Positions 32,784 through 44,925 of a stretch of 64,000 bases of DNA are shown in pieces. Where the stretch lies: the NCBI GenBank assembly GCA_036927565.1, contig JAYESD010000005.1, forward strand, positions 85,042,301 to 85,106,300, given 5' to 3'. Origin of the DNA: Tuctoria greenei (lineage: Eukaryota > Streptophyta > Magnoliopsida > Poales > Poaceae). Position 1 is the first letter of the stretch. Each line of letters begins with the position of its first letter. A program made the position numbers and the translations under genes. The notes below the pieces were generated by a model. That model saw only the letters and a program-made list of their open reading frames with translations, did no database searches and had not been told where the DNA came from.

Positions 32784-33440
32784 ATGTGCTAAAGTGGGAA
32801 CCACCGCAGAATGTCTAGAAAATAAGGAGTTTTCTTGGAATATCTAGATACTACCGTCGGTTCATCAAAGACTATTCTAAGATAGCGAATCCCATGACTG
32901 AAGTGTTAATGAGGGAGAAGCCTTTCAAGTGGACTCAAGCTTGTTAGGACAGTTTTGAGGAGCTAAAGAATAAATTGACAACAGCACCTGTGTTGGTATT
33001 GCCAGATGTGAGCAAGAGTTTGACATCTATTGCGATGCTTCGTGACAAGGACTTGGTTGGGTATTGATGCAAGAAGGCCGAGTAGTAGCTTATGTGTCTA
33101 GACAATTGAAGAAACATGAGCAGAATTATCCAACGCACGATCTCGAACTTGCAACCATAGTGCATGCATTGAAGATTTGGAGACAATATGTTCTTGGCCA
33201 TAGATGTGAGATTTACACGCATCATAAGAGTCTCAAGTATATATTCGTGCAAACGGATCTGAATTTGAGGCAACGATAATAGTTGGAACTCATTAAGGTT
33301 TACGATGCAGGAATCAATTATCACTCAGGAAAAGCCAACGTAGTGGCTGATGCTTTGAGCTGAAAAGGAGCAAGCCATCAGCTCACAGTTCGGGAATTGC
33401 CATCCGAGCTATGCAAGGAGTTTGAACGTTAGAATATTGG
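32784..33440 (+). pseudogene. Element B RT end and RNase H (right of element C)
   Basis: Resumes B pol after C and the ATGTG repeat. RT thumb/connection remnants span about 32789-32950 with stops. RNase H then shows DIYCDASRQGLGWVLMQ (about 33025-33070), VVAYVSRQLKKHEQNYPTHDLEL, AIVHALKIWRQYVLGHRCEI and KYIFVQTDLNLRQR. A TAA ends the frame at 33277-33279, before a VVADALS-like block (about 33340). Multiple stops mean no intact product. Confidence 0.9.
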
Positions 33441-34934
33441 ATTTGTGAATGAGATGGAAGCAATGGAAGTGAATCCAACCCTGGAGCAAGAAATAAGAGA
33501 AGGCCATACTAAGGATAAGGAAATCCAGGAAATCAAGAAAAGGACCCAAGAAGTGAGAGAATTCAGATTCGATGAGGATGACCATGGTAGTCTATGGCTA
33601 GGAAAGAGGATTGTCGTGCCTAATGATAAGAGCCTCCGACAATTGATATTAAAGGAGGTACATGACTCACATTACTCAATCCATCCCGGTTGTACAAAAA
33701 TGTATAAAGATCTGAAGACACGCTATTGGTGGGATGGTATGAAAAGGGACATAGCTGAATAGTCGCATTATGTGATGTATGCCAACGAGTAAAAGCTGAA
33801 CATCAAAGGCCAACTGGAATATTGCAGCCATTAAAGATTCCGGAATGGAAGTCGGAAGAGGTTGGTATGGATTTCATAGTTGGTCTACCTCGCACTTTAG
33901 CAGGTTATGATTCAATATGGGTTATTGTCGATCGATTGACGAAATCGACGCATTTCATTCATGTCAAGACTACCTATTGTGGAGCAAAGTTGACAGAATT
34001 GTATATTGGAAGAATAGTGTGTTTACACGGAGGACCGAAGAAGATAGTGTCTGATAGAGGTTCTCAATTTACCTCAAGGTTCTGGCAAAAGCTACACAAA
34101 TCCATGGGAACTCAATTGAATTCCAGTTCTGCATATCACCCTCAGACGGACAGATAGACTGAGAGGACAAATAAGATTTTGCAAGACATGCTAAGAGCTT
34201 GTGCGTTAAAGTATTGAGGAAGTTGGGACAAAAGTCTGCCATATGCTGAATTTTCTTACAACAACAACTAGCAAGCAAGTTTGAAGATGTCGCCATATGA
34301 GGCATTGTATTCGAGAAGGTGTAGAACACCCTTGTTTTGGAATGAAACAAGGGAAACTCAAGTATTTGGACCTGATGTAATCCAGGAAGCAGAAAATCAA
34401 GTTTAGACGATTCACGAGAATTTGAGGGCTGCTCAGTCAAGACAAACAGGTTATGCGGATAATAGAGGGAGAAGCCTATCTTTTGAGGTGGGAGACTTCG
34501 TATACCAAAATGTTTCCCCAATGCGAGGTCCCAAGTGGTTTAATGTCAAAGGCAAGTTAGCACCTCGCTACATCGGACCATTCAATATTTTGGACAAACG
34601 AGGAGAAGTTGCTTATAAGTAGGAGATGCCAGTACATCTTTCTGATGTCCATGATGTGTTCCATATTTCTCAGCTCAAGAAGTGCTTAAGGGTACCGTAA
34701 GAACAAGTTCCAATGGAAGAATTGGAATTGGAAGCAGATTTGACTTATGCCGAACAACCAGTCAAAATATTGGAAACCAATGAGAGAGTCACAAGGAACA
34801 AGATGATTCGATGGTGCAAAGTACAATGGAAGCATCAAGCAGAATCGGAAGCAACTTGGAAGCTGTAAGATGATCTCAAGAAAGAATTTCCCTATCTCTT
34901 TCCTTCTACGTCGAATCTTGAGGGCGAGATTCAT
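33441..34934 (+). pseudogene. Element B integrase and chromodomain (broken)
   Basis: The zinc-binding HHCC region is at 33445-33800 (LKEVHDSHYSIHPGCTKMYK, then YWWDGMKRDIAE, with CDVC in a shifted frame). The catalytic core is at 33822-34157: D in VGMDFIVGLPRT, D in VSDRGSQFTSRFWQ and the HPQTDR block. A TAG directly follows, then ERTN carries the Glu. The C-terminal region includes GDFVYQNVSPMRG and KLAPRYIGPFNI. The chromodomain-like end (about 34745-34920) has LETNERVTRNKM, WCKVQWKH and EATWKL. Several stops (34158, 34216, 34270, 34867 and others). The chromodomain is what places B among chromoviruses. Confidence 0.9.
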
Positions 34935-34956
34935 TTTAAGGGGGGGGGGGTAGGTT
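34935..34956 (+). other. Polypurine tract of element B
   Basis: ttttaag followed by a run of G (34941-34950), then taggtt immediately before TGTAACACC. Confidence 0.8.
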
Positions 34957-35408
34957 TGTAACACCCTCATTTCCATGCATAATTGATTGCATACATCCTC
35001 ATACATGTTTAACATAAAGCAACCTTAAAAAGAACAATATTAAAATGAATTTAGGTCTAATTAGGAATTTAAGTCTGTAAGGGTACGGACCTGTCCATCC
35101 TCCAACCTGGAGTAGTCCGGTAACCGTCTCTATTTCAGAAATTCAAAGTTCTTGAAGACTACGGACTTGTCCGATGTCATGCACGGACTAGTTCGGTTGA
35201 GCTTTTGTTGTTTGCATGGACTTGTCTGATGTCTGAGCGGACTAGTTTGATCTTGTCTTATTTTAGTCCGGAACAACCTTACTAGCCATTCCGGACTTAG
35301 CAAGCCATACATACCAAACTTGTCCGAAAACTTTTCTGTTGCCAAATGGATTTGCCCGACCCATAGAACTGGATTTGTTCAAAATAGTATTTGTTCCACA
35401 ACGGACTT
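34957..35408 (+). repeat. Element B 3' LTR, proximal segment (interrupted by element D)
   Basis: Begins TGTAACACCCTCATTTCC and is collinear with 2022-2474, including the cggacttgtccg-type motifs. It stops at ACGGACTT (35408), where D begins. The LTR continues at 50067. Confidence 0.92.
35404..35408. repeat. Target-site duplication of element D, left copy
   Basis: GACTT at 35404-35408 and 50067-50071; the empty site is present once at 2470-2474 in the 5' LTR of B. Confidence 0.95.
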
Positions 35409-37015
35409 TGTGATACCTATGTGTGCTAAATACATTGGCTTTGACGATAAAAGTTTTGAATACTTCCAAAACACCTTTTTCAACAAGGTCCGACTCTAGG
35501 TCTGAGCTCCAACAAGGTCCGACAATAGGTCCGACTTGTTTTGGGTAGCTCCGGCAAGGTCTGACGTAAGGTCCGGCTTGCTTTGCCTAGGTTCGACTTG
35601 CTTTGGCCAGGTCCGACTGCTTTGTCTAGGTACGACTTGCTTTGTCTAGGTCTGACTAACTCTGGTAAGCTCCAGTGTTAGGTCCTGCTAGCTTTGGTAA
35701 GCTCTGACTCAAGGTCCGATTAGTTTTGGCAAGGTCCGGAGCTAGATTACAATTGTTCTGCTTTTACCTTGCAATGTTTCAAACTTGGTTCACATTTATG
35801 GAAAGTTTTCTTAGTATTCTTTTACTAAGTTTTTGATGCGTTTTGGCTGATCATGGTCGTTAATGTTTGCTATGGTTGGCAACATGCTTATGTGAGGTGC
35901 TCACATAAGGTGTTGTGGTCATCGGACTAACGAGAGTCAAGTAGAGGACTTGGGCTCACAAAGGATGGATGTTTATTCATGTGCAGGTGTTGCTTGAGTT
36001 CAAGACATGGCTGGTGACGGGATCCATTGAACTAGTCTTAGAGAGAAGATGAGGTTCAACAACCAAGTTTGGGAGGAATATTTGTTGAGTTGATCGGGAG
36101 GTCGCACAACATGTTTGGATCAAGAACAATGCATATGAAGGTATCGTGGACGTCGTTGGAAGGTGTTTGCATGTGTGCAAGGAGTGCATGGATGTGGCTA
36201 CATGGTTTCGAGGCGTGATGAAGAGATGTGGACGTAAAAATTGGTCGGAAAGGTCCAACTGACTAGGTTATGGACTCAGGCTGCCACTGGTTTGGGTTTG
36301 ACTCAAATGTGGAAAGATTTGAGTTGGTTATGATAGAGTTTTGTGTGGGTTATGAAGTTTAGTCGTTTTAAGAATGTGGGATACATTCTTAATGTGTTTT
36401 GGAAGTCTTAACATTGCTTCTATCAGTGTATAGAAGAGTCTTGAGCAGTTATAGAAAGTTTCGGTTGAATCTGAGTAGGATTTGAGTCCTAGTTAGGATT
36501 GGGTTGGCCTAAGGGCTGGTTATATAAGGAAGGGAGGTCAAAGCTCATTGTGCACGACTTTTGGACTGTTCCTTTTGTGTTTTGGTCAATAAAATTTGTA
36601 GTCTAAAGGAGCTTTTGTGCCTTGTTCACCCGACTTGTTTCTATCAAGTCTTTCTCATCGACTTTCTGCACAACACTACCTTGCTTCGGTGGTTTTATCA
36701 TAACTTGAGTTTTACAGATCCAATTGATGTGATTCTCTTTGGGTTTTCTTCGCAACTTTATTATCTATCATATGTAAAAATTTCACGGTCATTGGATTTG
36801 TGGTTTTGGATCTACACGTGTTTCTTTTCATTGTTGCAGAACTGGTTTTTCTCGGGTAGAACAGATTGACCTTTGTTCAATCTTTCAATCATAACATGAG
36901 TTTTTCTCGACAAATTTTTGTGATTCTTGTTGTGATGTCTTCATAACTTGGTTCTCCACAATTCTTGTTGTGATGACGTTTAGATTAACAGCACACACAA
37001 TTTCTTAACAGATTG
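35409..37015 (+). repeat. Element D 5' LTR, 3'-truncated
   Basis: Collinear with the 3' LTR of D until cttaacagattg (37015), about 95 bases short of the LTR end. It contains a series of about 20-25-base degenerate repeats (35480-35735) and TATATAA at about 36520. Confidence 0.9.
35480..35735. repeat. Degenerate tandem repeats in the U3 of element D
   Basis: About ten units of the form aggtccgacttgctttg(tct) differ by single bases. The same array lies at 48513-48700 in the 3' LTR, interrupted upstream by E. In A the homologous U3 (4118-4330) is more diverged. Confidence 0.75.
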
Positions 37016-38651
37016 GTCACGAGAATGTTACTTTTGCTGATAATTTGTCAACTCCTATAATTGCTAAGGGTTCGGTTAGAGTTAATGATCACTACACTTT
37101 GAAGGATGTGGCACTTTTCAAAAATTTGAAATACAACTTGCTTCATGTTTCATAATTGCTTATTTTTAACATGTCTCAGTTTGGAAGAGTTTTTAAAGAT
37201 GATTTTGATATGTCTTCTTCTAAGCATAGGTGTCTAGTTGCAAATGATTCAAAAGACTTATATTTTTGGCATCGTAGACTTGGTCATGTAGGATTTGATC
37301 ATCTCACGTGTGTTAGTGCTCTTGATTGCATACATGGGCTGCCTAAGCTTAAAGGGGACAAAGAAATTGTGTGCTCTTCTTGTAGACATGCTAAGATGGT
37401 TGCAGGTTCACATGCTCCTCTCACAATGACCATGACAACCGAGCTGGGTCAACTTTTGCATCTTGACACCGTAGGACGTTCACGCGTTCAATCCTTTGGA
37501 GGTAAATCATATGTTCTTGTGATTGTTGATGACTATTCTAGATACTCTTGGGTTATTTTATGGCATCTAAGAGTGAAGCTTTTAGTCACTTTAGAACTTT
37601 ATTTCTTAGATCATCAATTGATCACCCAGGATCTTTACGAGCAATTAGACATGATAATGGATCTGAATTTAAAAATCAATCCTTTGATTATTTTTTTGCT
37701 GAAAAAGGAATAGATCATCAATTTTCTTCACCATATGTACATCAACAAAACGGTGTTGTAGAGAGAAAGAACAGAACCTAAGTTGAGATGGCTAGGACTA
37801 TGCATGATGAATATGAAACTCCTAGAAAGTTTTGGGCAGATGCAATTGCAACTGCTTATTGTGTCTCAAACCGTGTTTTCTTGCATGCTAAGCTAGGAAA
37901 AACACCATATGAGTTTCGGTTTGGACATAGGCCGAGTGTGACACACTTTAGGGTCTTTTGTTGCAAATGCTTTGTTAAGAAACATGATAATCTTGATAAA
38001 TTTGAAGCTAGATCTGTTGATGTCATGTTTCTTGGTTATCCATCTCATACTAGAGGCTACCGTGTGCTTTTACTTGACAATAACAAAATCCTAGAGAGTT
38101 GTGGGGTTTCTTTTGTTGAAGATAGCCCAGGTACTAGCTCAAATATTGCAGGTCCGGATCCATATCCGCAAGGGGAGATTATTTTCATTGAAGATGAGGA
38201 AGAAGTGATGATGCTGTCCGAAAATTCAGCAGCTAATGACATTGTTTCAGCTCCTGATTTTGATTCACAACCAGCACCGATGACCACCATTGCTGGTACA
38301 AATCATGCTCAAGTCACAAGCTCATCGATTTGTGATGAACATGAAGAAGAAGAAGCTTGTGATGTGTCTACTCCCCTCCGAGCCCTCAAATGTTATCCTC
38401 CACAACAAATCATTGGAAGCTTGCACGAACGAGTCACACGGTCCAGGTTTTGCGATCCAAACTCTCATGCTCATTTTGCTTTTGTTGCTTCTTTTGACCC
38501 CAAAGATATATCACATGCACTAACTAATGAATATTGGATTATTGCCATGGAAAAAGAGTTAGAAAATTTAGAAAGAAATAATGTTTGGAAACTTGTACCT
38601 CCACCTCATGGTCACACTCTAATTGGAACTAAATGGATATTTAAAAATTAA
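37016..38651 (+). pseudogene. Element D integrase region (broken)
   Basis: Begins inside the protease/pre-integrase boundary after the deletion (ENVTFADNLSTP-like, 37022). Frame 37156-37713 carries the GAG-pre-integrase module WHRRLGH...CSSC. The integrase core follows in shifted frames: VIVDDYSRYSW, D in HDNGSEF and E in VVERKNRT, with TAA at 37779-37781. Frame 37788-38651 continues through FRFGHRPSVTHFRV and HTRGYRVLLLD to the linker and the RT start (GTKWIFKN), where a TAA lies at 38649-38651. Confidence 0.9.
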
Positions 38652-40025
38652 CAAAGTGAGGATGGGGTTGTGGTTAGGAATAAGGCTAGGTTGGTTGCTT
38701 AAGGTTTCACAGAAGTTGAAGGTCTAGATTTTGATGAAACTTTTGCTCCTGTTGCTAGATTAGAAGCCATAAGAATTTTGTTAGCTTTTGCTGCATCTAA
38801 CAGTTTCAAGTTATATCAAAAGGATGTTAAAAGTGCTTTTCTTAATCGCTACATAGATGAGGAGGTTTATGTCAAGCAACCACCTGGTTTTGAAAATCCA
38901 GATTTTCCTAATCATGTTTACAAACTGTCCAAAGCCTTGTACGGTCTCAAACAAGCACCTAGAGCATGGTATGATAGGTTAAAAACATTCTTACTTGAAA
39001 AGGGGTTTACCATGGGCAAGGTTGATAAAACTCCTTTTTTCCTTAAGCATGTCAATGACTCATTATTCGTTCAAGTGTATGTGGATGATATTATTCTTGG
39101 TTGTGCTTCTCATGATCTTGTATCCAAGTTTTCAGCTATGATGAAATCAGAATTTGAGATGAGTATGATGGGAGAACTCACTTACTTTTTGGGGCTGCAA
39201 ATCAAGCAAACTAAGGAGGGAACCTTTGTGCATCAAATGAAGTATACAAGAGACCTTATTAAGCGCTTCAACATGGATAAAAGCAAGCCACTTCAGACAC
39301 CAATGAGTACAAAAACGACACTTGAACTTGATGATGATGGTGACCCGGTCGATCAAAAAGAATATAGAAGTATGATTGGATCACTTTTGTACCTCACGAC
39401 ATCAAGACCAGACATACAATTCAACGTATGTCTTTGTGCACGGTTTCAAGCTTCCCCACGTACTTCACATCATCAAGCTATCAAAAGAATTCTCAGGTAT
39501 TTACATGGAACTCAAGAATTTGGCATTTTTCTTCCTTCTTCCTCAACTGTTACTTTGAAAGCCTTTTCGGATGCTGATTTTGGGGGTTGTAGGATTGATA
39601 GGAAAAGTACTTTGGGTGCTTGTTATTTTCTTGGTAATCCACTTCCTGCTTGGTCCTCTAGAAAACAAAACTCAGTTGCACAATCCACAACCGAATCTGA
39701 ATCTGTAGCTGCTGCTAGCGCTTGCTGAAAAATACTTTCGATTGTTCAAACACTTAAAGATTATGGGGTTGATCTAGATAGTGTTCCACTGTTTTGTGAT
39801 AACACTAGTGCCATTTGCATTGCTTAAAAACTCATGCAACATTCTAGGACAAAGCACATTGACATTAGGTATCACTTTCCCTGTGATAATGTTGAAAAGG
39901 AAACATTGTGCTTCACCATGTAGATACCGAACAACAATTGGCTGACATTTTCACAAAACCTTTGGATTTCACTCATTTTTATTTCATTCGTAGTGAAATA
40001 AGGGTTATGCATCCTCATGGCTTAA
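38652..40025 (+). pseudogene. Element D reverse transcriptase and RNase H (broken)
   Basis: Frame 38778-39728 is open for 316 codons through YQKDVKSAFLNR, SKALYGLKQAPRAWYDRL, YVDDIILG (catalytic YVDD), FNMDKSKPLQTPM, DFGGCRIDRKSTLGACYF and TTESESVAAASAC, ending in a TGA. Downstream the RNase H end is readable to about 40025 (LADIFTKPLDF) with further stops. It has the uninterrupted site (CTTAA at 39753) that J used in element A. Confidence 0.9.
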
Positions 40026-41030
40026 ATTGAGGGGGAGTTTTTGATACTTGGGAAGTCTATGTGTGGATCCGAAATTAAAATAATATGAGCATTGTGCTTC
40101 ATACATATATTACTTAGTGATTCCTTTTACATGCTGAAAGTTCTTACTACATTACTCATTTTCTACATTTTGTAGTTTTTGCCATGTCTAGTAATTGGAA
40201 TAATTACTTACACTAAATCTAGTCATGATCGAACTTTCGTACTGTTTTGAACTTGTTGCATGCTCAGAAGTGCTTTTAATAATAAAGAATTAATGAAGTG
40301 ATCAACTCACATGTTAAGTTTTTATGATCAAATGAAAAATTGAGAAAAGATCAAGAGAATATGCATGCATCACACTTCTTCTTATGATATGGCATATCAT
40401 TGCACTTAGATATGAACTTGGAAGAAGTTGTGTATGACTAAAATCATGTCCTTAAGCTTCTGATTGTCAAATGACATAGGCTTGGCTTGGTTGGTTAGAA
40501 TAAGACAGATGCAACATATAATCTCTTGCAAATGTTATATGATCAAAATTAATGCTTTAAATGATAATGAGATATAATAAAAATGCAGCAACAAGTGTGA
40601 TTCTTTCAGGTTTGGAATAGTTAAGTTTGTGAGATCATGACATGCTTAAATTGAAAATTACACTTGATCTCTAGCAAGGCTTACACTACTTTATGTATCT
40701 CATTGATGTGATAGTGTAAGTTACTTGATAGTATGATTTGGATGAGTTTTTTTATATGTATATGTTATAATATGCTCGTAACAATTAAAATTTCTCTTTT
40801 GTACCTTGCTGAATACATTGTCAAAGGGGGAGAAATTGATCACACATTGCACACATTCACAAGTGTTTTAGCATGATTCTTCTCAGGGGAGAATTTGTGT
40901 ATTTATGTTTTTCTTCTAATTTTATTTCTGATTTACAAAGGGGGGGATTTTGTTTTCAGAACATTTCATGTCAATAAGTCAATGTTCGGATTTTAAGTGG
41001 TGTTTCCAATGTATTCATCAAGGGGGAGAT
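40026..41030 (+). other. Element D 3' non-coding tail and PPT
   Basis: Homologous to 15783-16802 of A. Purine tracts lie near 40028 (gagggggag), 40827 (aaagggggagaaa), 40938 (aaaggggggga) and the PPT agggggaga (41021-41029) before the LTR. No gene seen. Confidence 0.8.
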
Positions 41031-41188
41031 TGTGAGACCTATGTGTGCCGAATACATTGGATTTGACGATAAAAGTTTTGAATACTTCCAAAACACCTTT
41101 TTCAACAAGATTCGACTCTAGGTCCGAGCTCCACCAAGGTCCGACAATAGGTACGACATGTTTTGGATAGCTTTGACAAGGTCCGATG
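41031..41188 (+). repeat. Element D 3' LTR, proximal segment
   Basis: TGTGAGACCTATG start, 158 bases, cut by element E at the CGATG target. Confidence 0.9.
41184..41188. repeat. Target-site duplication of element E, left copy (one mismatch)
   Basis: CGATG here and CGACG at 48513-48517; the 5' LTR of D reads TGACG at 35562-35566. A C-to-T change at a CpG explains the mismatch. Confidence 0.8.
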
Positions 41189-42112
41189 TGATGAGGACAT
41201 CGCTACCATTAAACAACCACAACAACAGCCTATTCACCTCTTGCGGCTAATCAAGGTCCAATGAGACGCGCTCGTGCACGTGAACTTAATTATCAGGTGA
41301 ATTCATTTTTGGTTGTTCAAACTAATTATCCTTCAAATAGAGAACTATTAAAGCCTTGTGATGACCTTGTTATTATTAGGTTCTTTGGAATTAATCCAGC
41401 TAGGAGGAATGGAGGGATTAACGCAATGAAGACTGCTCCACCCGAGGGGTCCTCATAACTGCAGCAAGTACCAACTTAAAAGGGGCATAACTTTCATCTC
41501 CCAATGTTATTCAATGCAAATAAGTACTTGCTGGAATGGTCTCTTCGTCTACTTTTCATTGGATCAAGAATCAAATGAATATTATACTTGAGCTGCCCAG
41601 AAAAGGTCGAACAAAACTCGTGACTCCATCCTAAGTTCTAGTCTTCCTCCTCTATATAAGCAACTAGCAACCATAGGAAGAACTTGGTTTTTGTTTTCTG
41701 TAAGTTTAGCCACTACTTCCTTGTAACGCAAGTGTCGACGTGACCTTTCGATTACTTGAATCAGAACCCCAACTTATCACACCCGTGAGTGTTTGCTTGT
41801 TATCTTGTTCTTGCTTGTTCTTCGATTGCTTGCAAGTTCATGGCTGTTCTTGGCATGGCAAGAACAGCAACAACAGGAGCCGGTGTAACTATCACTAAGG
41901 TGCAACACCCTTGTGGTTGTTGTAGGCGGGTAGCACAATGTCGACTTCCACCCAAATTGTAGTTATCAGGAGACAGTGTAATTGTCGCTCATGGCGCCAC
42001 ACCATTCTGGTTGTTGTAGTCGGGCAACCAACGTCGACCTCCACCAAATTCGTTCACCACCAACGTCTCTTATCGAAAGATAGGGCATCCCCCGTACCCA
42101 TTGGGTTCATCA
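41189..42112 (+). repeat. Element E 5' LTR
   Basis: TGATGAGGAC...GGGTTCATCA. It contains the open remnant of the polyprotein C-terminus (41261-41458, ending APPEGSS). TATATAAG at 41653-41660. No other gene. Confidence 0.92.
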
Positions 42113-42114
42113 AG

Positions 42115-42127
42115 TGGTATCAGAGCC
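42115..42127 (+). other. Primer binding site of element E
   Basis: TGGTATCAGAGCC two bases after the LTR, complementary to initiator tRNA-Met. Confidence 0.9.
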
Positions 42128-42860
42128 AGATTGCTTGGTGAGAGGTTTCCTTCTCCTTGTTCTTCATTTACCTACAGTCTACTTTTGCCTACAAAAGATT
42201 GCTATAAAAATCCTAAAAACACTTTGAGCCTTTTGCTTGGCTACTTAGCTCTCGACTTGTTGAATTCACGGTTGCCTTTTTGTGTCAAGTTGCTGGTCCT
42301 ATGTTTTTCACCACTAGAGTTTCAAATTCGTGCCACTTTTTTATCAGTCCATTTTCATTACTTACCTAAATTTGAGAAAAAGGTAAGTGCAAAAGAAAAG
42401 CCGCACGGATCAGTAAGAAAAAGGCACATGCAAAGAAAGAAAAGCCGTACTGATTAAAATTGCTAGAAAAAGTTTCTCAGTACAAAAAAGAAACAATTTG
42501 TGTAACATTTTTTCAAGTTCAGGAGTTAAACTTGTTGTTTTGAACATTTTGTTAAAACACAACATTCGTGCTATCCGAACTTTTCTACTACAGTAAATTT
42601 AACATCACGTGGAGTAACGGCTCGCGTCTCTATCACAGTTTAGACTAGGACCAGCACAGTACCATCATGAAATGTTTATTCAACTTGTTGTGACTAATGT
42701 GGTACTAGCTGTTCCTTTGTGCAACTCATTTCTAGCAGCCACCTACAGCTCCACAAAATCATCTACAACACCACATAATTGTGCTGGCAGCCACCGTTTA
42801 TTGTTGTTCTTGCTGTTTGGATTAATCTACTTGTTGTTGTATTTAATTTCTTTACTAACT

Positions 42861-44136
42861 ATGTCAGCTGATGCGAATGAGACATCTCCACATTCCCCAT
42901 GTACAAGGGGCATCATTCATCATTTCGAACGCCAAGTAAAGCTGCACACGGATGCCCTCAACGAGGATATTCAAGTCACCAATGAACGCATTGGTCAATT
43001 ATAGTCAACGCAGATTCGTACCAACACCAAGCTGACCACAATAGAAAGTACTGCTGGGGCTATTAACACTTCTCTTGCAGCAATCATTGAGCGATTGGAG
43101 AGGATGGAACAGGTTGGACGCGAAGATAGGCAAAGACGTGTTGATGACAGCCATGACTCCGTTGGCAGCGCTGCAAGATATGATGAGGCGGGGTATTCAG
43201 CGGATATCGAGCTTGATGATGGACCTTTCAGGTATCGATGGCCATCGTGGTATGGTTGGTCGAGCCCAACAACGTGAGGTACGTGACGATGACGATTCCC
43301 TACGCAGCATTAAGTTCTCCATATCACTCTTTAATGGGAAATATGATCCGAATGCATATTTGTCTTAGTAATTATTAGTAGATCAAAATTTTGCATGCCA
43401 TGATTTCCTTGATGATAAAAAGGTTAGAGCTACCACTAGTGAATTCACTGACTTTGCTTCTTTTTGGTGGCATGAGTATCAAACTAAAAATCCATGTACC
43501 GTACCACAAACTTGGAATGCCTTGAAATGAATCATGCATCATCGTTTTTTTCCTTCCTATCATGCTCGTCACCAGTTGCATAAATTACAACAACTTAGGC
43601 AAGGCAACAAATCTGTTGAGGAATACTATCAAGAACTCCAAATAGGCATGATGCGATGTGGCCTAGTTGAAAATGAAAAGGCTACAATGGCTAGGTTTAT
43701 GGGTGGTTTAACAAGAGAAATTCAGGACATATTGGCTTATAAGGAATACACTAACGTCACTCGATTGTTCCATCTTGCTTGTAAGGCTAAAAGAGAAGTG
43801 CAAGGACGACGCAGAAGAACTAACATTTCTACACGTCGAACTACCTCATGGCAGTCCCAGTCTAGTGCTACTGGTCTTAAGCATGATTCTTCGGACGATG
43901 CTTCCAATCGGGTGCCCAGGACTACATCAAAATCAGCACCTTTGCTTGCTATCGAGACAACAAAAGGATCCACCCAAGATGCAGCCAACACTTCTTCTTC
44001 CATCGCTTCTACCGGGAGAACAAAAGACATTCAATGCCTCCAGTGCAAGAGTTTTGGGCATCTACAAAAGGACTGCCCAAGCAAGCGGTGCTGTCTGTAC
44101 GAGAAAATGGTGAGTACACATCCGCTAGTGATTTAG
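42861..44136 (+). pseudogene. Element E gag (broken)
   Basis: A likely start is ATG 42861 (MSADANETSP), preceded by a 700-base leader. The N-terminal coiled-coil-like segment (ERQVKLHTDALNEDIQ) is stopped by TAG 43002-43004. The frame then shifts near 43270. The capsid domain follows: FNGKYDPNAYL, TDFASFWWHEYQ, LQQLRQGNKSVEEYYQELQ, ARFMGGLTREIQDILAYKEY and LACKAKREVQGRRRR. A CCHC knuckle, CLQCKSFGHLQKDC, is near 44034-44075. Stops at 43366-43368 and near 43530. It is typical of CRM gag. Confidence 0.9.
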
Positions 44137-44925
44137 ATCATGAAACATATGCCATGCTTGCTGCACAAGATGCAAGAAAGAAGAATGATGATGAAGAGCA
44201 CATTGGGGCTGATCATGCTGACCACTATGAGAGTCTTGTTGTGAGGCGTGTCTAGAGTGCCCAAATGATCAAAGCTGAACAGAATCAACGACATAATCTA
44301 TTTTAAACAAAGTGTGTAGTTTTGGAACAATCGTGTCACATTATTATTGATGGAAGAAGCTGTAACAATTTAGCAAGTGCTGCCATGATAGAGAAGCTTG
44401 GGATGACAACACTTCCACATCCACATCCCTACCACATCCAATGGTTCAACGTCAGTGGTAAGCTTAAGGTAACATGTTTGGTTCGTGTTGAATTTACAAT
44501 TGGTTCCTACCATGATTACATTGATCGCGTCGTGGTACCTATGCAAGCTTGCTCTATGCTATTTGGTTGACCTTGGCAATTTGATAAAGATACATTACAT
44601 CATGGTAAATCAAATCAATACCCTTTCATGCATAATGAGAAGAAGTTTGTTTTGCACCCTATGTCTCATGATGCTATTTTGAAGGATGATATTGCTAGAG
44701 CTTGTAAAGAGAAAAATAAGAAATCTACTCCAAATAAAAATTCAAATGCGAAGGAATCGGTACAACCTAAGACTGACAATTCCAAATCTGCTCATGTGAA
44801 GAATGAAATAAAATTGAAGAGTGCTTGTTTTCTTGCTTCCAAATCTGATTTGTTTGAATTATAAAATAATGTTGCAATCTGCTATGTGTTTACCTGCAAA
44901 TAAGCTTTGTTCTCACTTCACAACA
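44137..44925 (+). pseudogene. Element E protease region (broken)
   Basis: The frame shifts near 44100 and continues through YAMLAAQDARKK. The protease has its catalytic motif in CHIIIDGRSCNNLASA (about 44334-44380) with Asp-Gly-Arg-Ser, where the usual third residue is Gly. It runs on to ACSMLFG and a TGA at 44568-44570. A basic linker, KEKNKKSTPNKNSNAKES, follows up to a TAA at 44862-44864. Confidence 0.85.

Noticed and set aside
35480..35735. CRISPR-like repeat array
   Set aside because: Degenerate contiguous U3 repeats without unique spacers, in a plant LTR.
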